Assembly (NCBI GenBank): GCA_028822575.1
Contig: JAPKDN010000280.1
Span: 1 to 5,095, forward strand
Direction: 5' to 3'
From: Alphaproteobacteria bacterium
GTDB lineage: Bacteria > Pseudomonadota > Alphaproteobacteria > Thalassobaculales > Thalassobaculaceae
DNA length: 5,095 bases
Both the position numbers and the translations under genes were made by a program. Numbering within the stretch: position 1 is the stretch's first letter; each line of letters opens with the position of its first letter. The notes beneath the pieces are model-generated. The model ran no database searches. It was not told where the DNA came from and saw only the letters and a program-made list of their open reading frames with translations. This document shows positions 1 through 5,095 of this stretch, in pieces.

Positions 1-183
1 CGTGATTACCCAGCCCACCTGATCCGGCGCGGCCGACAGATTGCCCTGGATATTCGGGAGCGCCACATATGCGGTGCTCATGTTCAGGGAATGCAAAAGC
101 GACGCCGCCAGGACCGGCAGGGTGATCATGACTCGTTCAGCGGTCGTGAACGGACCTTGCGCCGGTTTGGTGAGTGTCAGCAC
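1..183 (-). CDS. MFS transporter, DHA2 (EmrB/QacA-like) family, N-terminal part only
   Basis: Only the first 61 codons are in the window; the gene continues past the left edge. The minus strand reads from a GTG at 183-181. A short hydrophilic leader is followed by a first membrane segment (about residues 17-42) ending in YVALPNIQGNLSAAPDQ and then GWVIT. This matches the end of TM1 and the following loop of EmrB-type drug/proton antiporters, where the family shows LDxTIxNVALP...WVLT. Known family role: inner-membrane, proton-driven export of drugs or other small molecules; the substrate cannot be read here. The GTG start is chosen because AAAGGA lies 6 bases upstream (190-195) and an in-frame TAG is at 204-202. 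An ATG at codon 19 is a weaker alternative. Oddity: the usual TM1 Asp of the LDxT motif is Asn34 here. Confidence 0.85.
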   Translation of the reverse strand, partial: MLTLTKPAQGPFTTAERVMITLPVLAASLLHSLNMSTAYVALPNIQGNLSAAPDQVGWVIT

Positions 184-195
184 GTTGTGTCCTTT

Positions 196-230
196 GACAC
201 CCTATATAAACTGGGGCGCACAATGGACAA
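196..230 (-). promoter_or_regulatory. Possible promoter of the MFS transporter gene
   Basis: Reading the minus strand, TTGTCC (230-225) is followed after 16 bases by TATATA (208-203). Each box matches the sigma-70 consensus at four of six positions. Transcription would begin near 196, giving a very short leader that starts at the ribosome binding site. This is based on sequence likeness only, and AT-rich surroundings make chance matches likely. Confidence 0.3.
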
Positions 231-264
231 ACCATCCAGAGGCCCGATGCATTTTTCTATGACC

Positions 265-282
265 TCCAATGGTTTGATTGGA
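265..282. repeat. 18-bp inverted repeat upstream of the MFS gene
   Basis: TCCAAT (265-270) and ATTGGA (277-282) are perfect inverted copies separated by GGTTTG. The element is about 80 bases before the GTG of the transporter and upstream of its possible promoter. Its size and symmetry would suit a dimeric regulator, but no regulator gene is visible and six-base arms can arise by chance. Confidence 0.25.
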
Positions 283-337
283 TGCCATGAAGTAAGATTT
301 TCGCTTGTGTTTCAGGTGGCGGTTGAACTTTTTCTGG

Positions 338-587
338 TCACATTGCCTGGAAACTCAAGAATATGTATGCAAATTCGTGGCTCCACGGGGAAATCGAACC
401 GTTTTGGTTTCCTTCGATGCTTATTGGCAGGTAAGTTAGCTTGGCGAAAATGAACTGGTCCTTGTCGGCGTTCATTGTCAACAGATCGATTTTGTAGCTC
501 CAGTCATTACGCTGATAAACCGTCAAGGGTCCATGATCGAAAAGCCGCTTCACCGAAGCTCAGAACACATAGTAAAATTAGTATCAC
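338..587 (-). pseudogene. Possible remnant of a small exported protein, frameshifted; family not recognised
   Basis: Two minus-strand frames seem to belong together. From a GTG at 587-585 one frame reads VILILLCVLSFGEAAF, which looks like the hydrophobic core and end of a signal peptide, and hits a stop soon afterwards. A second frame is open from about 559 (GTG at 553-551) to a TGA at 340-338. It encodes about 71 residues with a plausible mixed composition (DHGPLTVYQRNDWSYKIDLL and onward, rich in aromatic and charged residues). Joining them near 545-550 needs a single frame change. No clear ribosome binding site precedes either start, and I cannot name a family. It could instead be an intact short hypothetical gene at 338-553, or chance. 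It points the same way as the MFS gene. Confidence 0.3.
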
Positions 588-866
588 CAAACCGCCCGTG
601 AATTAAGTAAATCAACGATTTTAATGTCTGCGTGTTTCCATTCCGTTGTCATTCGTTTCCAAGAATAGTTGTTTTAGGGTAGTCAAGGCAGGTACGTAGC
701 ATGGAATTTTAGCATGGACCAAAAATGCAATGGACGATAACGAAGGAGTCACGTTGGATCGGCATTTATAAGATATCCTTGTCGTGCCAAGGCACTCAAA
801 CCGGTCAATTGGTCCGGCAGTCTCGCCAATGCTTGGGGGTATCGAGGCAAAGAGACAAGGAACGGC

Positions 867-1736
867 ATGACCATGCCGCACGCCAGTGCGATCACCGAGC
901 ACTCGGTTACCACCAACGGTCACTAGACCTTCGACCTTGCTGGGGCTTCCCAGTATGGTCCGTTGGTGCTTATGCTTCATGGCTGGCTGGAGCTCTCTTT
1001 GAGCGGGTGTTACGAGCTCCCTAGTTTGGCCTCCTCGCCGCGCTTGCTCGCGAACGCGCGGTCTGGCTGGGGCATGTTTGGGAAAGCTCCGACGCCTGGA
1101 ATATCGCCACCCATCATCCCGAAGATTATCTGGCTGTTGCAAATCTTTGCGTGCCATATCGATCGGTGGAGCTAGGGCTCGATCATTTGATCAATCTGGT
1201 AGACAGGAATTGTTACCCCTAGGACAGGTTTCCTGCTGGCCAGTGGGAATATATGAGGTTTTGTGAGGAGAATTTCGCTGACGCTCAGTCCGAGATGTAA
1301 GCTGATCCGACGGCCACCTTTCAGCTGCTTCTCAGGGCCGGCAATCCCAAATCCAGCGGCACGCCTTCGCATACCTCATCGGTGAGGCATAACGGCGGTT
1401 GATTTGGGGGTGCCGATCGCCCTCCCTGGAAATGCTGATCGACGAACGGATAGTGAGTCCCGACGACCATGCGGCCTATGCCGAGGCTGTTGGCCACAAC
1501 GGGTTTTTTGGCCCGAACGCCTGGTAGATGAAACACGCGCTAAACGCCGAGGCAGCCACGGCCGTGACGGGAGGATGCCAGCGCTGTTTCTCGGGACGCG
1601 CGATGATGTGACTTGCGAAACAATGACCTTGCACCTGGCCGAGCGGATGGCAGTATATTGCCGTGACCTTACCGTCGTGGTGGTCGACACGGGGCATTGG
1701 ACTGCGGCTCGGGTGCCTGGGGTTTGGCTGAATTAA
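867..1736 (+). pseudogene. Pseudogene of a soluble epoxide hydrolase (alpha/beta hydrolase fold)
   Basis: When frames are followed across lesions, the whole enzyme can be read. It starts at ATG 867 (AAGGA at 857-861, 5 bases before) with TMPHASAITEHSVTTNGH. Next come the oxyanion-loop region GPLVLMLHGWLELSLS (957-1004), the nucleophile-elbow region AVWLGHVW (1058-1081), ATHHPEDYLAVANLCVPY, and the lid (PAGQWEY, EENFADAQSEM, FQLLLRAGNP). The C-terminal part has GFFGPNAW, MPALFLGTRDDVTCET and VVVDTGHW with the catalytic His. Lesions: in-frame stops at 924 (TAG, likely from CAG), 1220 (TAG), 1298 (TAA), 1400 (TGA, expected Trp) and 1525 (TAG, expected Tyr); an internal deletion of about 35-45 codons near 1030; frameshifts near 1425 and at about 1550-1570; and a short C-terminus. 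The nucleophile Asp of GHDWG is Val. Intact relatives hydrolyse epoxides to diols in the cytoplasm; this copy cannot make such a protein. Its end overlaps the mutY stop by 4 bases. Confidence 0.92.
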
Positions 1737-2806
1737 CCGTGCTTCAGGGCGTGCCGAGCTATTTTCACCATCACCGATGGTAGGCCGGCTCGGCCGAGAT
1801 TGGCGATCGGGTGCCAGTTCCCGCGAGATCGATTGTCCATGGTCTCTATCCGTCCAGCCAGCACTCGTAACTCAAGATGAAAATGCGTGAACGTGTGGCG
1901 GATGACGCCGGGGAGTTCCCGCCATTCGGCTTCCAACGGGGCGTCGGCGACCGCGTATTCCCCCAAAATCGCGGCTTCTGACCATTCGGTTGAAGGGATC
2001 TCCATCATTCCCCCCAACAAACCGCTCGAGGGCCGGCGGCGTAAAAAGACGTCGCGATCCTCGTTAAGGCACCAAAACGCGGTGCCAAGGCGCGTTGGTT
2101 TGGTTCTTTTTGGCGATTTGTGCGGCAGAGCCGCCGCGGTCCCGGCGATCCGTCCGGCACAGGCCCCGCTCCAGGGGCAGATCATGCATTTTGGGTTGCG
2201 CGGGGTGCAGACTGTCGCCCCCAGATCCATCACTGCCTGCGCATAATCGCCGGGCCTTTCCTTGGGCGTTAGCTTTTCGGCAAGCTCCCGCAAAAGCGGT
2301 TTAGAGCCCGGCATCGGCTCCTCGACGGCGTGGAGCCGCGCCATCACCCGCTCGAAATTACCGTCCACGGGCGTTGTCGGCTGGTTGAAGGCGATGGCGC
2401 CGACCGCGGCGGCGGTATAGACGCCAACCCCCGGAAGTTCCATCAACCCAGTTTGAGATTGGGGGAACCAGCCACCGTGCTGGTTCGCGACCATGACGGC
2501 GCATTTGTGCAGGTTGCGGGCTCGCGCGTAATAGCCAAGGCCGGCCCACTCCACCAACACCTCTTCGACCGATGCAGCGGCGAGACCCGCTACCGTCGGC
2601 CAGCGCTCCAGGAACCTTTGAAAATAGGGACCTACCGTGACCACGGTGGTTTGCTGAAGCATGATCTCGCTCAACCACACGCGATAGGGATCGGCTGTCT
2701 CGCCGGGCGCGGCGCGCCAGGGAAGATGACGGCGGTTGCGATCATACCAGGCGAGCAGATCAACGGGCAGGCGGTGGGCTTTGGCGGCGGAAAGAGGTGT
2801 GACCAT
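1733..2806 (-). CDS. mutY: Adenine DNA glycosylase MutY
   Basis: A complete 357-residue protein, the usual length for bacterial MutY. It removes adenine mispaired with 8-oxoguanine (or G), starting base-excision repair and preventing G:C to T:A changes. Visible landmarks: LPWR (28-31); SEIMLQQT (46-53) with catalytic Glu47; GLGYYARARNL (89-99); the helix-hairpin-helix LPGVG (124-128); and PVDGN (146-150) with catalytic Asp148. The 4Fe-4S cluster ligands are Cys200, 207, 210 and 216 in the family spacing C-x6-C-x2-C-x5-C. The C-terminal NUDIX-like 8-oxoG recognition domain (about 235-350) includes LLGGMMEIP and HTFTHFHLEL. ATG 2806-2804 is preceded by an in-frame TAG at 2818-2816, so little alternative exists; the ribosome binding site (AGGG, 7 bases away) is weak. 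It is divergent from the DUF721 gene and converges with the pseudogene. All key residues are present, so it should be active. Confidence 0.97.
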   Translation of the reverse strand: MVTPLSAAKAHRLPVDLLAWYDRNRRHLPWRAAPGETADPYRVWLSEIMLQQTTVVTVGPYFQRFLERWPTVAGLAAASVEEVLVEWAGLGYYARARNLHKCAVMVANQHGGWFPQSQTGLMELPGVGVYTAAAVGAIAFNQPTTPVDGNFERVMARLHAVEEPMPGSKPLLRELAEKLTPKERPGDYAQAVMDLGATVCTPRNPKCMICPWSGACAGRIAGTAAALPHKSPKRTKPTRLGTAFWCLNEDRDVFLRRRPSSGLLGGMMEIPSTEWSEAAILGEYAVADAPLEAEWRELPGVIRHTFTHFHLELRVLAGRIETMDNRSRGNWHPIANLGRAGLPSVMVKIARHALKHG

Positions 2807-2864
2807 GGCGTGACCCTAACGTGCCTTGCCCAAAAGGAAAGAGGCCTAAAGAAGATCGAAAATA

Positions 2865-2892
2865 TAGCAGCGCAAGGCTGGCAGCGCTGCTA
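2865..2892. repeat. Strong hairpin in the mutY/DUF721 divergent intergenic region
   Basis: TAGCAGCGC (2865-2873) and GCGCTGCTA (2884-2892) are perfect 9-base inverted copies with a 10-base loop. The right arm also overlaps a separate 10-base palindrome, GCAGCGCTGC (2881-2890). In the minus direction the stem is followed by TATTTTC, which is weakly terminator-like, but it lies about 60 bases before the mutY start rather than after a gene. It may be a leader hairpin of mutY, a protein-binding site, or neutral. Confidence 0.5.
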
Positions 2893-2925
2893 AGCTGGGA
2901 CCTCAACTGAATAGGTCCGGACATA

Positions 2926-3429
2926 ATGGTGGTCGACCATAAGGCGTTCAGGGATCCTGGTGGGCGCAAGCCTGGTCTGCGCATGCTTGGGGTAACAGTT
3001 CCCAAGCTTACCGATAAAATTCTGCGCAAACGCGGTTTTGTCGAAGCGGCCATCGTACGCCGGTGGGGCAGCATTGTCGGCGAGGACCTCGCGGGCTGCT
3101 GTGCTCCCGATCGGGTAGCTTTTCCCAGAGATCGTCGCGTGGGAGCAACCTTGCATCTCGTCGTACCGGGCGCCCGGGCGCTTGAATTGCAGCATTTGGA
3201 GCCGGTGCTTCTCGAGCGGATCAATACCGTTTTTGGTTACGACGCCGTGACCAGGATCGCGATTCGCCAGGGCCCACTGCCCGAGACGAGAAAAAACACG
3301 TGGCCGTTGGCCCGGCCCCTAGACAACGAAGAAGAGCGTTGGATTGTCGAGCAAGTCACCGAGTTCCAAGACCAAGATCTGAAGAGTGCTCTACAGGCCC
3401 TTGGTCGCGCCGTACTTTCCAAAAAATAA
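2926..3429 (+). CDS. DUF721 (DciA-family) protein
   Basis: A 167-residue protein with the layout of alphaproteobacterial DUF721 proteins. The N-terminal part has LTDKILRKRGFVEAAIVRRW followed by GSIVGEDLA (28-56). A beta-rich stretch, GATLHLVVPGARALELQH (73-90), leads into the helix LEPVLLERINTVFGY (91-105). The C-terminal tail is charged. The DUF721 domain defines the DciA family, whose studied members interact with the replicative DnaB helicase and act as ancestral-type helicase loaders; that this copy does so is inference. It is soluble, with no signal peptide or membrane segment. ATG 2926 lacks a good ribosome binding site; GTG 2929 or the in-frame ATG 2983 (codon 20, just before the conserved block) are alternatives. 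It lies divergent from mutY and upstream of the DsbA-like and smc genes. Confidence 0.9.
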   Translation: MVVDHKAFRDPGGRKPGLRMLGVTVPKLTDKILRKRGFVEAAIVRRWGSIVGEDLAGCCAPDRVAFPRDRRVGATLHLVVPGARALELQHLEPVLLERINTVFGYDAVTRIAIRQGPLPETRKNTWPLARPLDNEEERWIVEQVTEFQDQDLKSALQALGRAVLSKK

Positions 3430-3519
3430 TCGGTGTCTCTCATATTATGCGCTGGCGTGGCCGATATCCGATCCGGTGCCTAGATGTCGCCATGTTTCAA
3501 ATCCAGACTAGACTACTGG

Positions 3520-3548
3520 TTGCGGGGCTCGATAACCCTGCCTATTAT
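3520..3548 (+). promoter_or_regulatory. Possible promoter of the dsbA-like/smc genes
   Basis: TTGCGG (3520-3525) and TATTAT (3543-3548) are separated by 17 bases, the ideal sigma-70 spacing. The -10 box matches the consensus at five of six positions, the -35 box at three. It lies in the 148-base gap between the DUF721 gene and the DsbA-like gene, about 30 bases before the latter's GTG. The rest of that gap shows no clear terminator or gene. Confidence 0.4.
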
Positions 3549-3577
3549 ACACAATATATAGTGGATTGGAGTTCGGT

Positions 3578-4201
3578 GTGCGGCGTAGAACACTAAATTT
3601 GGCGATTGGTGCTTTTTTGACGGTACCCGCCTTGACGATGGCCGGGAGCTCGTCTGCAGTGGCGCAGACTGAGGTTAACCTGGCTGCCGCGCTGGCGCCC
3701 AGGACTATCGGCAGCATGGATGCCAAGGTCGTTCTGGTCGAGTATTTCTCGCTCACCTGCTCGCATTGCGCGCAGTTTCACGCCGAGACCTATCCCAAGC
3801 TAAAGGAAAAATATATCGAAACCGGGAAAGTTCGGATGGAGTTTCGGGACTTTCCGCTCGATCAGTGGGCCCTGCGCGCCGCCGCCTTGGCTCGCTGTGT
3901 GCCCGCGAAACACTATTCGGCGATGATTGATGTCTTGATGAAGCAACAGGCGTCCTGGGCCCGCGCCCCGGATCCCCTGGACGCGCTTTTGCGGATTGGC
4001 CAGCTCGCCGGTCTGAATCGCGACGCCGCACGAGCCTGCATGACAAACGCTAAGCTGCTCGACGGTATCATCGCCTCGCGTCTTGAAGGCAGCAAGAAAC
4101 ATGAGGTGGAGTCGACCCCTTCCTTCCTGCTTGATGGCGAGAAGGTGCGTGCCTACACCTTCGAGGAGTTTGAGGAACTGCTCGACGGATTGGCCGCCTA
4201 G
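3578..4201 (+). CDS. DsbA-family thiol:disulfide oxidoreductase, exported
   Basis: A 207-residue protein of the thioredoxin-fold DsbA family. The N-terminus is a signal peptide: VRRRTLNLAIG, a hydrophobic stretch to about residue 22, then SSAVA with likely cleavage after Ala29. The RRRTL start is loosely Tat-like, though Sec export is equally possible. The mature protein has VVLVEYFSLTCSHCAQFH with the redox pair Cys61 and Cys64 (CSHC), the inserted helical region (about 95-170), and the cis-Pro loop STPSFLLDG (cis-Pro181) near the C-terminus. Expected role: forming or exchanging disulfides in periplasmic proteins; the partner is unknown. GTG 3578 is chosen because GGAG (3568-3571) lies 6 bases upstream; TTG 3566 would place that site inside the gene. 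It ends 30 bases before smc, so the two are probably cotranscribed. Confidence 0.92.
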   Translation: MRRRTLNLAIGAFLTVPALTMAGSSSAVAQTEVNLAAALAPRTIGSMDAKVVLVEYFSLTCSHCAQFHAETYPKLKEKYIETGKVRMEFRDFPLDQWALRAAALARCVPAKHYSAMIDVLMKQQASWARAPDPLDALLRIGQLAGLNRDAARACMTNAKLLDGIIASRLEGSKKHEVESTPSFLLDGEKVRAYTFEEFEELLDGLAA

Positions 4202-4231
4202 CGCTGATCAACTGGGAAGGAATAGCACCTC

Positions 4232-5095
4232 TTGCAATTCAACCGTCTGAGACTCAGTGGCTTTAAGTCCTTCGTTGACGCCGCCGAAATAGATATAGCC
4301 AGTGGCTTGACCGGGGTGGTCGGTCCGAACGGTTGCGGTAAGTCGAATCTGGTCGAGGCATTGCGTTGGGTCATGGGCGAGACCTCCGCCAAGCGCATGC
4401 GTGGCGGAGAAATGGACGACGTAATTTTCGGCGGCTCCTCGGCCCGACCGGCACGCAATATCGCCGAGGTTTCGCTGCTTGTTGATAATTCCGAACGGAC
4501 AGCGCCGGCTTCGATGAACAATGCGCCGGAACTCAACATCACCCGCCGAATCGAGCGCACCAAAGGCTCAAACTATCGGGTGAACGGCCAGGACGTGCGC
4601 AGCCGGGACGTTCAGCTTTTGTTTGCCGACGCGGGGACTGGCGCTCGTTCTGCGGGTATTGTCAGCCAAGGCCGGATCGGCGCGATCATTAACGCCAAGC
4701 CCTCGGAACGCCGGATTATCCTGGAGGAGGCGGCGAATATTCGAGGGCTGCACACCCGTCGCCACGAGGCGGAACTGCGGTTGAAAGCTGCGGAAACCAA
4801 TTTGGAACGGCTGGAAGATGTGGTGAAGGCACTGCAAACCCAGCTGAACGGGCTGCGACAACAGGCCCGTCAGGCGGCCCGTTACCGTACCGTGAGCGAG
4901 CAAATCCGCCGCGCCGAATCCGTCCTGCTGCACGGACGTTGGCGCCTGGCTATGGAAGAGCGCCTCGTTGTCGCGGTGACATTGCGTGATGCTGAGGCTG
5001 CGGTTGGCGAGGCGACGGGGGCCGCGGCGAGGGAGTCGGCAAGACAAGCAGATATCGCGGCCAAGATGCCTGGTCTTCGGCAGACGGAGACCGAA
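4232..5095 (+). CDS. smc: Chromosome segregation ATPase SMC, N-terminal part only
   Basis: The first 288 codons are open to the right edge; full SMC proteins are about 1,150 residues, so roughly a quarter is present. The protein begins MQFNRLRLSGFKSFVDAAEI and has the Walker A motif GPNGCGKSN (31-39, with Lys37 and Ser38). It continues with ALRWVMGE, the KRMRGG segment (54-59) and DVIFGGS. The Q-loop region is SQGRIGAI (145-152), followed by LEEAANIRGLHTRRHEAE (165-181). From about residue 175 the sequence turns into the heptad-like, charge-rich coiled coil. Walker B and the signature motif lie beyond the window. SMC homodimers bind ScpAB and condense and align chromosome arms. The start is TTG 4232 with GGAAGGAA 10 bases upstream (core AAGGA 4217-4221); no ATG precedes the conserved N-terminus. 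Oddity: Asn169 stands where many SMCs have Gly (EEAAGI). Confidence 0.97.
   Translation, partial: MQFNRLRLSGFKSFVDAAEIDIASGLTGVVGPNGCGKSNLVEALRWVMGETSAKRMRGGEMDDVIFGGSSARPARNIAEVSLLVDNSERTAPASMNNAPELNITRRIERTKGSNYRVNGQDVRSRDVQLLFADAGTGARSAGIVSQGRIGAIINAKPSERRIILEEAANIRGLHTRRHEAELRLKAAETNLERLEDVVKALQTQLNGLRQQARQAARYRTVSEQIRRAESVLLHGRWRLAMEERLVVAVTLRDAEAAVGEATGAAARESARQADIAAKMPGLRQTETE

Larger units (their letters stand above)
184..866. other. Gene-poor, AT-richer stretch between the MFS gene and the epoxide hydrolase pseudogene
   Basis: Nearly 700 bases hold no convincing intact gene. What can be supported is the possible promoter and inverted repeat next to the MFS gene, a weak minus-strand coding remnant around 338-587, and the retained ribosome binding site of the pseudogene at 857-861. 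Base composition over about 290-720 is clearly richer in A and T than the genes on the right. Longer open frames here, such as the one at 621-1157 on the minus strand, have protein composition typical of non-coding sequence. I found no tRNA cloverleaf, CRISPR-like repeats or insertion sequence ends. It is most simply read as eroded former coding DNA, which is an inference. Confidence 0.6.

Noticed and set aside
361..420. GGTTCGATT on the minus strand resembling a tRNA T-loop
   Set aside because: The flanking bases cannot form the 5-bp T-stem and no acceptor, D or anticodon arms are found around it.
698..718. Direct repeat AGCATGGA at 698-705 and 711-718
   Set aside because: Two 8-base copies 13 bases apart in an eroded AT-rich region, with no third exact copy or associated element, fit chance.
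749..913. Short minus-strand open frame with a coding-like look (QALARLPDQLTGLSALARQG)
   Set aside because: It has no ribosome binding site or recognisable family, and its upstream half is antisense to the start of the pseudogene. The helix-like composition could be chance or a small relic; too little to call.
621..1157. Long minus-strand open frame of 178 codons
   Set aside because: Its translation is rich in Arg, Pro and Ser with no domain-like pattern. Over 867-1157 it is antisense to the recognisable epoxide hydrolase pseudogene, and its remainder lies in AT-rich intergenic DNA.
1404..1736. Plus-strand open frame of 110 codons as an independent gene
   Set aside because: Only its last part (from about 1571) matches epoxide hydrolase C-terminal sequence. 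The first half is out of frame with the homologous protein, so it is one segment of the pseudogene.
1887..2893. Plus-strand open frames opposite mutY (around 1887-2246 and 2330-2893)
   Set aside because: They are shadows of mutY, which is fully supported by motifs on the minus strand.
4198..5064. Minus-strand open frames opposite smc (including 4568-5047)
   Set aside because: The plus strand there encodes SMC with Walker A and Q-loop motifs. The antisense frames show no family features.

Overview
The window looks like a chromosomal segment of a moderately GC-rich alphaproteobacterium, most likely Rhodospirillales-like. That placement is inferred from the style of the MutY, DUF721, DsbA-like and SMC proteins, from their neighbourhood, and from the use of GTG and TTG starts. 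No 16S rRNA or other direct taxonomic marker is present.

Left part (1-1736): this is accessory and largely decayed DNA. A DHA2/EmrB-type major facilitator transporter starts at 183 on the minus strand and runs off the left edge. Upstream of it lies an AT-richer stretch of almost 700 bases with no convincing intact gene. It holds one weak minus-strand coding remnant, which may be a small exported protein broken by a frameshift. From 867 to 1736 on the plus strand there is a clear pseudogene of a soluble epoxide hydrolase (alpha/beta hydrolase fold). It can be followed almost from end to end, but it carries five in-frame stops, an internal deletion and two frameshifts, and its catalytic Asp has become Val.

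Right part (1733-5095): this is dense, intact housekeeping DNA. mutY (adenine DNA glycosylase) is on the minus strand and converges with the pseudogene, overlapping it by four bases. Divergent from mutY, on the plus strand, come a DUF721/DciA-family protein, an exported DsbA-family thiol oxidoreductase, and the 5' third or less of smc (chromosome condensation ATPase), cut by the right edge. The dsbA-like gene and smc are 30 bases apart and probably cotranscribed. A possible promoter precedes the dsbA-like gene in the 148-base gap after the DUF721 gene.

The right half deals mainly with DNA upkeep: MutY removes A opposite 8-oxoG, the DUF721/DciA family is linked to replicative helicase loading, and SMC organises the chromosome. 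The DsbA-like protein acts in the periplasm and seems to be a neighbour by conserved position rather than by function. I see no new multi-gene system here. The most informative observation is the stepwise-readable epoxide hydrolase pseudogene beside intact core genes.
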